64,000 nt of DNA from an uncultured Algibacter sp. (lineage in GTDB: Bacteria > Bacteroidota > Bacteroidia > Flavobacteriales > Flavobacteriaceae): positions 124,001 through 188,000 of the forward strand of contig NZ_CANLZX010000005.1 of the NCBI RefSeq assembly GCF_947495675.1, read 5' to 3'. Positions 17,509-27,900 of the stretch are shown here, piece by piece. The translations under genes and the position numbers were made by a program. The notes beneath the pieces are model-generated. The model did not search any database and had not been told where the DNA came from. It was given only the letters and a program-made list of their open reading frames with translations. Within the stretch, counting starts at the first letter, position 1. Every line of letters begins with the position of its first letter.

Positions 17509-18246
17509 TTATTTTAAGCGCTGTCTTACCACTTCATAAAGAAAAGCACCACAAGCAACAGAAACATTTAAAGATTCAATCTCGCCAAGTAAAGGTAGCT
17601 TAGCTTTTGCATCAACAACTTTTAAAGTAGATGGGTTAATACCTCTACCTTCAGACCCCATAATAATAGCACAAGATTCTGTAAAAGAAACATCATAAAG
17701 TGTGTCGTTTGTTTTTTCGGTTGCAGCAATCACTTTTATACCAGAGGCCTGCATATAAAATACGGCATCTTTAATATGGTCTACTTTACAAATAGGAATT
17801 TTAAACACAGCACCAGCACTTGTTTTTATAGTATCGCCATTTACTGGAGCACTACCATTTTTTTGTATAATGATACCATTTACACCTGTACATTCGGCAG
17901 TTCTAATAATGGCGCCAAAATTTCTAACATCACTTAATTGATCTAATAGTAAAAAAAGTGGTGTTTTACCAGATTCTATAACATTCATAACTAAGGTTTC
18001 CATGTCATGAAACTCAATAGGCGATATTTGTGCAACAGCACCTTGATGATTATTTCTAGTTAACCTATTCAGTTTTTCAATAGGAACGTAAGACTTGTTT
18101 ATTGATTTCTTATTCAATAACGATTCTAATTCACCAAATAACTCACCTCTTTCACCTTTCTGAAGAAATACTTTATCTATTGTTTTACCAGCATTTATAG
18201 CTTCTATGATGGCCCTTATTCCGAATATTTGTGTTTGGTTTTCCAT
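17509..18246 (-). CDS. rlmB: 23S rRNA (guanosine-2'-O)-methyltransferase RlmB-like, TrmH/SpoU family
   Basis: 245 residues. An N-terminal substrate-binding domain (QIFGIRAIIEAI, NHQGAVAQISP) precedes a knotted SpoU methyltransferase domain. Its three motifs are visible: NFGAIIRTAECTGVNGII, IIMGSEGRGI and LPLLGEIESLNVSVACG. In E. coli, RlmB methylates G2251 of 23S rRNA, a peptidyl-transferase-centre base. Another TrmH-family specificity cannot be excluded, but the N-terminal domain favours RlmB. Confidence 0.9.
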   Translation of the reverse strand: MENQTQIFGIRAIIEAINAGKTIDKVFLQKGERGELFGELESLLNKKSINKSYVPIEKLNRLTRNNHQGAVAQISPIEFHDMETLVMNVIESGKTPLFLLLDQLSDVRNFGAIIRTAECTGVNGIIIQKNGSAPVNGDTIKTSAGAVFKIPICKVDHIKDAVFYMQASGIKVIAATEKTNDTLYDVSFTESCAIIMGSEGRGINPSTLKVVDAKAKLPLLGEIESLNVSVACGAFLYEVVRQRLK

Positions 18247-18251
18247 TAAGG

Positions 18252-18259
18252 CAAAGGTA
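18252..18259 (-). promoter_or_regulatory. Candidate -7 box TACCTTTG for rlmB
   Basis: A perfect TAnnTTTG on the minus strand, with only 5 nt (CCTTA) before the rlmB ATG, the same spacing as at rarA. A leaderless or near-leaderless transcript is implied. No TTG is evident at -33. Confidence 0.45.
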
Positions 18260-18331
18260 TAAAAAACGCTATTAATTAAATTACTATTATGTTTAAATAC
18301 TCAAGTAGTTTTATTTGATCATATAAAAATA

Positions 18332-18367
18332 AAAAAGCCATCTAAACATAGGTTTAGATGGCTTTTT
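18332..18367 (-). terminator. Rho-independent terminator after the T9SS beta-propeller gene
   Basis: Perfect 16-bp stem (AAAAAGCCATCTAAAC / GTTTAGATGGCTTTTT) with a 4-nt loop, ending in a T-run on either strand. It lies 17 nt beyond the stop codon at 18384 and could also insulate rlmB. Confidence 0.9.
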
Positions 18368-18383
18368 AAAATGTAATAAAATA

Positions 18384-21300
18384 TTACTTAATCAATATTT
18401 TATGCGTTGTTTCAATATTATCTTTAGAAAACTTCATTAAATATAAACCAGATTGTAAACTTGTTAGATTTAGTGATGTTTCATTATTTGATAAGTTTAA
18501 TTCATCAGAATACACTCTTTTTCCAGATATATTGTAAACGTTTAATTTCGCTTTTTCAATATAATCTTTAGAAACTATTTTAATGTTACCATTAGAAACA
18601 GTTGGGTATATTCTTAAATTTGAGTTAGAGAATACATTGTTTGCAGTACTTAAAGAAGCGGCTGTAAATTGACCAGAAAATACACCTCTACCCAATGTTG
18701 CTGCAAATACCATATTATCATCTCTTAGATCTAAATCTAAAACTTTTACGTTACTCATACCGTTATAAGAAGTATTCCATGTAGGACTCACGCTAGAAAA
18801 GTTGTTTGTATACCAAACACCAAGTTCAGTACCAATAATAACTTCTTCTAAGTTTAAAGGATTTTGTAAAATAGCTTTAACAGGTAAGTCTGGTAAATTA
18901 CCATCTTTTTCTTGCCAAGTAGCGCCTTTATCACTTGAGTACCATACATTGTTTACACCGTAATTGTGCATAGTTACAAAAATATCGTTTTCAGATTGTC
19001 CAAATTCTAAATCAGATACACTACCAACTAATTGGTTACCGTCTAGATTTGTCCAAGTTGGTGTTGCACCATCTGCATTTTCTACTAATAACACATCTCC
19101 TAAAACGGTACCAACAAGAAGTGTTGATGAGGTTGTAGTATGAGTTGAAACAGTAAAAGCTGTAGGTGTAGTTGTTAACTCATCACTAGTTAAATCTGTT
19201 TTAGTTAATGTAGCATCACTTTTTATTCCGGAATATCTTTTAACTATGTAATTACCATCAGCAGAATAATTAGAGTATAAAATATCTAAATTAGAATCTA
19301 AAGCACCTGGGTTTATAAATGAACCATTACTTAAACTTTCATTATTGATAGTAACATCAGTTCCATCAAAACTATAAAGATTAATATTATCATTATAAAC
19401 GTAGTTAGCAATTACATATCTATCCGTACCATCTTGATCAAAGTAAGTATATGCACCATCACCTCCCTGAATTTCAGTAGCACTATCTGGTCCAGCTGTA
19501 TTACCATCTTCTATTAATTGAGTACCGTTATCTTGTAAACCACCAGCAAAGTTATCGCCTGAAGGAAAAGCTGTTGTTGGTCCTACACCTAAAGTATAAT
19601 ATTGTGCAGTATTATAGCCATTATTTCTAGCAGATATAGTAGCTCCACCATCATTAGAATAATATACACCACCATCATTACCAAATAATACTTTAGAAGC
19701 ATCACCATGTCCAAAAGCTGTGATATGTTGGTCTGCATGTACACTTGATGTACCATTAGGAACATAAGCGTAAGATATTTTATTCCATGCTGTACCACTA
19801 TTAGCAGATTTGAAAATATTGATACCACCAATAAACACATTACCATCGTTTGATGGGTCTACATCTATTGCTAAATCATACCATGCTTGACCATTTGTAA
19901 AATCACTTACATCTACATAAGATGAAGGATCACTTGGCGAACTAACAGTTACCGTTGCAAATGATGGTACAAATCCAGTTGTTGTTCTTCTAATGGTAAC
20001 ACCTCCAGTAGATAGTTGTGCTAGTACATAAACTTTTCCTGGGTTAGTTGCAGAAACAGCAATCTCTGTTCTAGCACCATCAGTAATAGCATATAATTCT
20101 GTAAATGTTGTTCCATCTGTAGATTTAAAAACTTTACCACCACCATCATTATGTATTCCATAACTAGTAGTAGACATCCAAACAGAACCATCAGATCCAA
20201 TTTCAATATCTCTTGGTATATGTTTGTTTCCATTTTCTGTTAGTGGTATATTTATTTCTGTCCAATTTGCACCTCCGTCAACAGACTTAAATAAACCGTA
20301 AACATCGCCACCAACATAAGTTGTAGCATTAGAAGTTACATAACCACCTACACCAACTGCAATAAAAATTTCTGATGTTCCATTGTTATCTCTAATTTGA
20401 ACATCATGTATAAATTGTGCTCCAGGTACAATTGTTCCAGTAACATTTCCTGTAGCTGGATTTAAAGAACCATTAACAGTACCAGAGCCTAAAGCTGCTT
20501 CAATAATATCACCATCTTCTTTATTAATCATTACAGCAGGAATAGTAATGCTTGCATCTTCACCACCCATTGGAATTGGTTCTCCTGATACATTATTTAA
20601 CATAATAACACCTATGGCACCAGCATCTTGAGCATTTTTTACTTTTTCAACAAATGGACAATCGCCTCTTCTTATTATAGCAATTTTTCCTGTTGCATCA
20701 GGACCAAAAGCATTACAAGCTTCTGTAGGTACACCAGTAGGGTCGTTTGCAAGAATAAAATCGGCAGTTATTACAGAAGTAATTTCTGAACCAAAATTAG
20801 TTGTTGGAAAAGATTGATAATCACCCGCAACAGAACCTGGACTATTAACAGTAATGTTAGATGCTGATACAAAGTAACTATCGCCAGTTTTACCACCAAA
20901 AACATTTGTCCAAGTGTTACCACCATCTGCAGATTTCCACAAACCGTTACCACTTGTCATGGCATCAGAGCCCGTTGGAAATCCTTCTCCGGTACCTACG
21001 TAAAAAGTGTTAGTGTCATTTGGATCATAAGTAATACTAGAAATCGCTAGATTTTCTGTAATTCCAACATAAACCCATTCGGAGTTAGGACTAGAAATAT
21101 TTGTGTTTTTCCATAATCCACCACTAACACCACCAGCAAAAACTGTTTCGTTAGTTGAATCGTTAGGGTCAAACATTACAGCTCTTGTTCTACCACCAAC
21201 ATTGTTTGGGCCTCTTTCTATCCATAAATTATCTGCTTTGTCGCCTGGTGCACGTGAGGCAAAATTAGATCTATTATCTAAAAGCTCTTTTTGAAGTTCT

Positions 21301-21581
21301 ATAACCTTGTTAGGTGTTGGTCTCCCTAATTCTGGATTCATTGTTAAAACCCATTGTTCTTCGTTGTATTTGTTAGGTGGTATACCTAATGCTTTACGCT
21401 CTTTTTTAGAAAGCTTTAAAGATTCTTGAAAAGGGTGAGATTTTAAATGTTTTTTATGTGTTTCCTTAATGCTGTTAGCATAAGAATTAGCATCATTTTT
21501 TTTTGAGGTGTAAATAGAAATACTAATGATTCCTACAATAGCTATTAAAGCTAAAGCACCAATTTTGTAAGTTCGTTTCAT
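18384..21581 (-). CDS. T9SS-exported beta-propeller (BNR/sortilin-like) protein with PA domain
   Basis: 1,065 residues. An N-terminal membrane/signal segment (residues 5-24) and a helical prodomain-like stretch come first. Repeated propeller motifs such as GLWKSADGGNTW, GLFKSVDGGANW and WYSSDKGATW are of the Asp-box type seen in sialidases, sortilin and photosystem assembly factors. A protease-associated (PA) domain is inserted at about residues 240-375 (GKIAIIRRGDCPFVEKVKNA, AVMINKEDG). The last 80 residues form a type A T9SS sorting tail (LRIYPTVSNGNI, LNVYNISGKRVY, LQSGLYLMKF). A cell-surface or secreted protein is therefore expected. No catalytic residues are assigned; the substrate is unknown. 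Confidence 0.85.
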   Translation of the reverse strand: MKRTYKIGALALIAIVGIISISIYTSKKNDANSYANSIKETHKKHLKSHPFQESLKLSKKERKALGIPPNKYNEEQWVLTMNPELGRPTPNKVIELQKELLDNRSNFASRAPGDKADNLWIERGPNNVGGRTRAVMFDPNDSTNETVFAGGVSGGLWKNTNISSPNSEWVYVGITENLAISSITYDPNDTNTFYVGTGEGFPTGSDAMTSGNGLWKSADGGNTWTNVFGGKTGDSYFVSASNITVNSPGSVAGDYQSFPTTNFGSEITSVITADFILANDPTGVPTEACNAFGPDATGKIAIIRRGDCPFVEKVKNAQDAGAIGVIMLNNVSGEPIPMGGEDASITIPAVMINKEDGDIIEAALGSGTVNGSLNPATGNVTGTIVPGAQFIHDVQIRDNNGTSEIFIAVGVGGYVTSNATTYVGGDVYGLFKSVDGGANWTEINIPLTENGNKHIPRDIEIGSDGSVWMSTTSYGIHNDGGGKVFKSTDGTTFTELYAITDGARTEIAVSATNPGKVYVLAQLSTGGVTIRRTTTGFVPSFATVTVSSPSDPSSYVDVSDFTNGQAWYDLAIDVDPSNDGNVFIGGINIFKSANSGTAWNKISYAYVPNGTSSVHADQHITAFGHGDASKVLFGNDGGVYYSNDGGATISARNNGYNTAQYYTLGVGPTTAFPSGDNFAGGLQDNGTQLIEDGNTAGPDSATEIQGGDGAYTYFDQDGTDRYVIANYVYNDNINLYSFDGTDVTINNESLSNGSFINPGALDSNLDILYSNYSADGNYIVKRYSGIKSDATLTKTDLTSDELTTTPTAFTVSTHTTTSSTLLVGTVLGDVLLVENADGATPTWTNLDGNQLVGSVSDLEFGQSENDIFVTMHNYGVNNVWYSSDKGATWQEKDGNLPDLPVKAILQNPLNLEEVIIGTELGVWYTNNFSSVSPTWNTSYNGMSNVKVLDLDLRDDNMVFAATLGRGVFSGQFTAASLSTANNVFSNSNLRIYPTVSNGNIKIVSKDYIEKAKLNVYNISGKRVYSDELNLSNNETSLNLTSLQSGLYLMKFSKDNIETTHKILIK

Positions 21582-21648
21582 CTTTTTTTTACTAAAATAG
21601 TTTAATTTTATTAAAAGTTAAAATGGAAATAGTTAATATTTAAAATAA

Positions 21649-21677
21649 TAAAAGCCAGTAAAAATTACTGGCTTTTA
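21649..21677 (-). terminator. Rho-independent terminator of the SusCD operon
   Basis: 12-bp stem TAAAAGCCAGTA / TACTGGCTTTTA with a 5-nt AT loop, 68 nt beyond the stop codon of the last lipoprotein gene. It separates the operon from the propeller gene downstream. Confidence 0.85.
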
Positions 21678-21744
21678 TAAAGAATTATATTTTTTTAATT
21701 AATTAAATAGTATTGTTACTATTCATTGTGAGTTAATCACTTAA

Positions 21745-22608
21745 TTAAAATGCAGATAATGTATATTCATAGCCATTAGTTACTTCTAATACAACTATTA
21801 ATCCACCTAATCCATCGGCTGATGATAATGTATAAGCATCACTAGATAATGATCCAGAGGTTTCAAAATATTCTTGACTCCAACTTAACGTTAAAGGAAT
21901 AGTATCAGAAAAACCTAAACCAGATAAAGGATTAGAATAAAGGTCAGAAACAAGATAGTAAGTACCATCTTCTAAACCGTTTAAGTAATCTTCTTCAGGG
22001 CAAGAAGAGCTACCTAAAACATAGCCCAAAAATTCAAAAGCTTCATCATAAAGAAGTAAATCAAAATCTAAATCACAAAAAGAATCTAAAGATAAAGCAC
22101 CAGATTCAGCAGTTCCATCCCAAGATAAAACTAAGTCTAAATGATCATTAATGTAATCATTTCCTATAGTTGCATTAAAGGTAAAAGGAGAAACATTAAA
22201 ATTAGCTCTAGACTTTCCAGTTATTTGTATAGTTTCATCACCTTCAATATCACCTGTTTGCAAAATATCAACAGTTGCAGTTCCCATTAAAGATCCAGCA
22301 GGTATTGTTATTGTATGTGCATCATAGTCACTTGAGCTGGCAGATCCACCTACTTGAACTAAATCAATTACAGCATCAACAGGTTGAGCCTCTGTTAATG
22401 TAGCAGTAACCTCTATTTGAAAAGTCGATGCATCATCAGCGTCTATTGCGCTCTCATCAAACATTGTTGGAGAAGATGAAGACAAAGTTACTGTTGCCGG
22501 AGAATAATTTATCAAAGAGTCACCCGTGTTATCATCCTCAGAGTCACATGAAGTGAATGCTAAGCATGCCAGAGTAAATACTCCAATTTTATTTAATATA
22601 TTTTTCAT
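21745..22608 (-). CDS. Lipoprotein of the SusCD operon (Calx-beta-like region)
   Basis: 287 residues. The signal peptide ends in lipobox AFTSC (Cys21), followed by the acidic DSEDD. Acidic residues just after the cysteine resemble the Bacteroidota surface-lipoprotein export signal. The first domain is beta-rich and Thr/Ser-rich with a Calx-beta-like segment (DYDAHTITIPAGSLMGTATV, TGDIEGDETIQITGKS). The C-terminal part is an aromatic beta-sandwich-like region. It is the last gene of the operon and probably a surface-exposed accessory ligand-binding protein. The ligand is unknown. Confidence 0.65.
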   Translation of the reverse strand: MKNILNKIGVFTLACLAFTSCDSEDDNTGDSLINYSPATVTLSSSSPTMFDESAIDADDASTFQIEVTATLTEAQPVDAVIDLVQVGGSASSSDYDAHTITIPAGSLMGTATVDILQTGDIEGDETIQITGKSRANFNVSPFTFNATIGNDYINDHLDLVLSWDGTAESGALSLDSFCDLDFDLLLYDEAFEFLGYVLGSSSCPEEDYLNGLEDGTYYLVSDLYSNPLSGLGFSDTIPLTLSWSQEYFETSGSLSSDAYTLSSADGLGGLIVVLEVTNGYEYTLSAF

Positions 22609-22634
22609 AATTATTTGTTCTTTATTTGAATTAA

Positions 22635-23504
22635 TTACTGTCTTGTGTAAGTAGAAGTATAATTACTAGCTGCCCAAGAGAAGAAGTCATTAGAATTTTC
22701 AAGTATTAAAATACCAGCATCTTGATCCCAAGATCCACCTTCTATACAACCAATACCATATCCATCACAAAATGTAGGAGCACCATCATCAAAAGGTGTT
22801 ACAATACCACCACAACCAACATTAAAACTACCTTCATTTTGAAGTGTAGTATTTGTTGAGCAAAATTGTAATAAACCACCATCTGCAGTTTCTGCATACC
22901 AAGATCCATCAGGATTTTGAGATATAGCTACAGTTACTGAACTAGCACAAACATTATTAGTCATTATGTAAGTTCCTGTTAAATCGTAAGAACAGTTTAA
23001 AGTAAGAGTTAATCTACCCATAGAACCATCATAGTAATATGAATCACCATCTTTTTGGTGTACTTTAAGTCTAAATGTAAATGAATCTCCAATTCTTAAA
23101 TCAGATTCAGATAATCCAGTTCCAGATAAAAAGTCATCAACACTAGCTATAGTAGCAGTATATGGTAACGTTGTAGTTTCAGCAACTACACTTCCAGTAG
23201 CTTCTCCAGTAGTTTCTAAATCACCATTAAAAAATTTAACTATTTCAAATTTTTCAATGTTAGACATATCACCAGCAGTCATAGTTATAACATAATTTAA
23301 ACTAGCCTCAGAAACACTAACAGGTGCTTCTTCAATTTCCATTCCTGCCATAGGCGAACCTAAAAATGACCCTTTAGATTGTGAGATATTTACTAACAAA
23401 CCAGCATTATCTTTTATTTCTGCAACGGTATCAATATCTTCACCACAAGACACAATAGTAAGAACTCCCACTATTGCAAAAAACATTTTTCTTAAATTTT
23501 TCAT
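22635..23504 (-). CDS. Lipoprotein of the SusCD operon, cysteine-rich C-terminal half
   Basis: 289 residues. Lipobox TIVSC (Cys20) marks a lipid anchor. The N-terminal part is a beta-rich domain (VSEASLNYVITMTAGDMSNI). The C-terminal part holds several cysteines (NCSYD, NNVCASS, FCSTN, VGCGG, FCDGYGIGC) that could form disulfides outside the inner membrane. It lies 13 nt after susD and 26 nt before the last lipoprotein gene. No family is recognised; the position suggests a SusE/F-like accessory binding protein. Confidence 0.65.
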   Translation of the reverse strand: MKNLRKMFFAIVGVLTIVSCGEDIDTVAEIKDNAGLLVNISQSKGSFLGSPMAGMEIEEAPVSVSEASLNYVITMTAGDMSNIEKFEIVKFFNGDLETTGEATGSVVAETTTLPYTATIASVDDFLSGTGLSESDLRIGDSFTFRLKVHQKDGDSYYYDGSMGRLTLTLNCSYDLTGTYIMTNNVCASSVTVAISQNPDGSWYAETADGGLLQFCSTNTTLQNEGSFNVGCGGIVTPFDDGAPTFCDGYGIGCIEGGSWDQDAGILILENSNDFFSWAASNYTSTYTRQ

Positions 23505-23517
23505 CTTTTTCTTTTTT

Positions 23518-24954
23518 TTAATTTTGCCACCAAAGAGGTGTTGTTAAATTATCAGTACCTTGAGCTGCAACAGCTGCGGTATAATTTTCATTATTAAGTG
23601 ACTGTTGAGATAACGGGTAGTTATATCTAGATGGTATACTAGATTCAACAGCATCAATAGCTAAAGGTAAAGCAGGAATTCCTGTTCTTCTCCATTCAGC
23701 CCAAGATTCTAGACCTTGCATGTATAAAGCAACCCATATTTGCTCAGCAATTTGAGTTAAACCATCAGTACCTCCAGCATATGTTATTACAGGAGCACCA
23801 GTAACACCATTATCAGCAACAGATGCAGCTATTCCTTGATTAAAGAAATCTCCAGCATTTCCACCAATATAACCTTTTTCTGCAGCTTCAGCCATTAATA
23901 AGCTTAAGTGAGCATAAGTCATAAAGTAATAAGGTTGTTCAGCTTCTAAATATTTAGTTCCAATTAAAGATACATTGTTAGAATCTCCGTAAAAAGAACT
24001 TCCAATATCTCTAATACCAGCAGGTTTACCAACATATCCGCCACCAGAACCATCTCCGCCAACTTCTTGAGCGTAAACAGATATTCTTGGATCAGCAGTA
24101 TTTAACATATAGTTTACTAATTCTTCTCCTAAACACCATTCTGTATCACGACCTCCATTAACTAAAGTTTCAAAGAAAGGATTTGCATTAGGTGCAGCAG
24201 CTAAATAAACTAACTTAGCTTCATCATCATTACTTGAAAATAAATTTCCAGAATTAACTAAAGCTGTTAATTGTCCAGCAGCATCATAACCACCAGAAGC
24301 AGCACGCATTAATACTTTAAACTTTAAAGAAGCAGCAAATTTTTTCCATAAAGTCCAATCACCACCGTACATTAAATCTTGACTAGCATCAATAGTTCCA
24401 TTACCATTTAATAAAGACATTGCTTTATCAAGCATTGCTAAAATAGCAGGATAAACTACAGTTTCACTATCATCGTAAATAGGAGTAATAATTCCAGCAT
24501 CACCTTGTAATGCTTCAGACATAGGAATGTTTCCGTAAATATCTGTTAACACGTGAAAAGCATTTGCTTTTAATAGAATAGCAACACCTTCTAAATTATC
24601 ATTTCCTTGCTCATTTGCCAACTCTTCCATGATAGCAGCATCTTTAGCTACTACATTGTAAAGGTTTTGCCAAACACCATCAATAGTAGTTTGTCTTGGG
24701 ATATAAAGTTCATTTGTATTATAAATAGGTTTCCCAAGGTGTTGAACCCAGCAAGAACCAGTTTCACCACCATTAAATGCGCTATGAACAGTATTACCGG
24801 TACCTCTAATAACACCAGCCAATAATAATTCGGCAGGAACTTCACTAGGATCATTTGGATTTGAGTTTACTTCTTCAAATCCGCTATCGCAACCAGTAAT
24901 CATAAATACTGGGCTTAACGCAATAAGTAATATTAAATATTTAAGTTTTTTCAT
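23518..24954 (-). CDS. SusD/RagB-like nutrient-binding outer-membrane lipoprotein (SusD-like_2 type)
   Basis: 478 residues. Lipobox MITGC (Cys22) is followed by FEEVNSNPNDPSEVP, typical of SusD-like_2 proteins. Helical TPR-like segments characteristic of the family follow (WQNLYNVVAKDAAIMEELAN, LTQIAEQIWVALYMQGLESW). SusD proteins cap the SusC barrel on the cell surface and deliver ligand. It lies 12 nt downstream of the susC stop. The substrate cannot be read from sequence, and no glycoside hydrolase is in this operon. Confidence 0.9.
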   Translation of the reverse strand: MKKLKYLILLIALSPVFMITGCDSGFEEVNSNPNDPSEVPAELLLAGVIRGTGNTVHSAFNGGETGSCWVQHLGKPIYNTNELYIPRQTTIDGVWQNLYNVVAKDAAIMEELANEQGNDNLEGVAILLKANAFHVLTDIYGNIPMSEALQGDAGIITPIYDDSETVVYPAILAMLDKAMSLLNGNGTIDASQDLMYGGDWTLWKKFAASLKFKVLMRAASGGYDAAGQLTALVNSGNLFSSNDDEAKLVYLAAAPNANPFFETLVNGGRDTEWCLGEELVNYMLNTADPRISVYAQEVGGDGSGGGYVGKPAGIRDIGSSFYGDSNNVSLIGTKYLEAEQPYYFMTYAHLSLLMAEAAEKGYIGGNAGDFFNQGIAASVADNGVTGAPVITYAGGTDGLTQIAEQIWVALYMQGLESWAEWRRTGIPALPLAIDAVESSIPSRYNYPLSQQSLNNENYTAAVAAQGTDNLTTPLWWQN

Positions 24955-24966
24955 TTTCTTTTTTTT

Positions 24967-27900
24967 TTAGAATTTAACATTTAAGCTAAAACCAATACTT
25001 CTTGTTGGTGGAATTTGAGCATATTCAAGACCTTGTTGACCTGTAGAACTACTAAAAGCAGATTCAGGATCAATGTGTGGTGCTTTTTTGTAAAGAATAG
25101 CTAAATTTCTAGCTGTTAATCCAAGTGAAATTTGATCTACAGCTATGTTAGTAAATAATTTAGATGGAAGTGTATAAGTTAATGAAAGTTCTCTCCATTT
25201 TACAAATGATGCATCATATACTGAAGATTCAGCAATGTTTTGAGAATATGTAGATTTAAAGTGTGTGTTTGCAGGAACAACTACATTGTTTTCAACATAA
25301 CCTCCGTTTCCATCAGACATAACTCCTGTTCCAATAATTCCTGTTTCTCTTCCTTGCATAGTTTCTTCAAGAACACCAGCATATTTACCCCAAGAGTTTG
25401 TTTGAGAATAAATATCTCCACCTTTTTTAACATCTATTAAAGTTGTTAATCTTAAGTTTTTGTAAGACATGTTAATACCTAAACCACCTGTCCAGTCTGC
25501 ATTAATATTACCTAATACTTTATTAGTAGGGTCTATTTGAGCAATACCATTTTCGTAGATTATATCACCATCTTCAGTTCTTTCAAATGCAGGACCGTAT
25601 AAAGCACCTACAGCTTCACCTTCTTGAGCAATTACATCAACATTCCATAATCCTCCTAATACTACACGTCCATTATCTGTAGTTGGATCATCATCAATGT
25701 TTTGAGCTTCACCTACGTTTTTAGCAAAGTTTACATTTACACCTAAATTGAATCCATCAATATTTTTGATGATATCAGCACCAAGAGAAATTTCAATACC
25801 TTTATTTGTTATATCAGCAACATTATCCCAATAAGCAGTATTACCTGATGATGGGTCAATATCTTTTGCCATAATTACATCTGTAGTTTCTTTATTATAA
25901 TAAGTAAAATCTAAACGTATTCTACTTTTTAATAAACGCGCTTCAAATCCAATTTCTTTTTCTACAGTATCCTCATTTTTTATGTTAGGATTCCATAAAG
26001 TACTTGGGAAAAACGCAACAGGAGTTGTTCCCCATGGCTCACCTGAAAATGAAAAGCTAGGTTCGATACTATAAGGTGCTAATGGACCTGCACTACCAGT
26101 TTTAGACCATCCACCTCTTACTTTTAAGTAAGATACAACATCGTTAGGCATATCAAAAATATCACTAATAATAGCACTACCTGTTACACTAGGGTAAAAG
26201 AAGCTATTGTTTTGTAATGGTAATACAGAAGCCCAGTCATTTCTTCCTGTAACATCTAAGAATAAAAAGTCTTTATAAGAAATCCCCATAAAACCAAATA
26301 CACTATTAATTTTTCTGTCTTGTTGATCCATGAATAATTCTGAAGACACACCGTCTCTTGTATTTGAGATGTTGTATAGACCAGGAATTTGTAATTCTGG
26401 AGCAATCATTTGTAATCTGTGGTAGTTGTTAACCATGTTGTTACCACCAACGTTAGCATTAAACTTAACATCTTCTCCTATATCAGTATTATAACTTAAT
26501 ATGGCTTGAGAGTTAATCTCGTATCTAGTACGTTGGAATTCTTCATAAGAACCTCTTACACTTTGGTAAGTACCAAAATCACGTCTTTTTGTATCCAAAG
26601 AGCTAAAGTAATCAATACCTGTTTGAGCACTAAAAGATAATTTATCACTTATTTGATAGTTAATAGAGAAGTTTCCTAATAATCTATTTCTATCAAAAGT
26701 GTTAGTATTAGTATCTAAAGTCCAGTAAGGGTTGTTGTTGTAAGCTAAGTTCCAGTTTATTGGAGTGGCTACATCAGCACCAGCAGCAAATCCTGTAGGT
26801 AAGTTTTTGTAGTCTCTTAAAGCATTCCAGTCAACATTACGACCAGACCATACAATTTGTCCTAACTGGTTGTTAGAATCTCCATAACCTACAGATGGTA
26901 AGTTATCACTTTCAGTTTTAATATAATTTGCACTTAAACCTACTGTCCACTTGTCAGATAAGTTTAGGTTTATTTTTCCACTAAAGTTATACTTTTTCAA
27001 ATCAGTATTGTAAAGAATACCTTTTTGGTCAGTTAAACCAATTGAGATTCTACCATTGTAGTCATCATTTCCTTTAGAAAAAGATAAATTGTTATTAGTA
27101 GTTAATCCAGTTTCAAAAAAGTCTTTAATGTTATCAGGTTGAGATACCCATGGTAATGCTTCACCGTTTTCAGAATTCCATTGAATAAATTCTAATCCAG
27201 CATCTAAAGCAGGACCCCAACTTTCATCAACACCACCATCGCCTGTAACACCGTCTGTAAACTCAAAATAAGTAGAACTTGGTCCTTGACCATAAGAGTT
27301 TTGATAATCTGGTAATACATATGCGTTTTCAACACTAACGCTAGAAGAAAATTCAATTCCTAATCTGTTGTTGTTTTTACCAGACTTGGTAGTAACAACA
27401 ATAACACCATTAGAACCACGCATACCATAAAGAGATGTAGCTGCACCACCTTTTAATACGTTAAGTGTTTCAATATCATCTTGATTTAAATCGGCTAATC
27501 CATTTGGTGTACTATTACCTCCTGAGTCATTAGAATCTCCATAAGAAGTGTTATCCATTACAACACCATCAACTACCACTAAAGGTTGTGCATCTCCACT
27601 AATAGAAGAGATACCTCTAATTACTATTCTACTTTCAGCACCAACGGCACCAGAAGCACTAGTAACACTTACCCCAGCAATTTTACCACTTAAAGAGTTT
27701 ACAATATTTGCATCTCTTACTGTAGTAATATCATCTGAAGATACACTTTGTGTAGAGTATCCAAGGGCTTTTTCGTCTCTTTTAATACCTAATGCAGTAA
27801 CTACTACCTCTTCTAATGCTTCAGCATCTTCTTGTAGAGTAATATTAATTGAATTGGACGCTCCAACTTTAACTTCTTTCGTAGTATAACCAACAAAACT

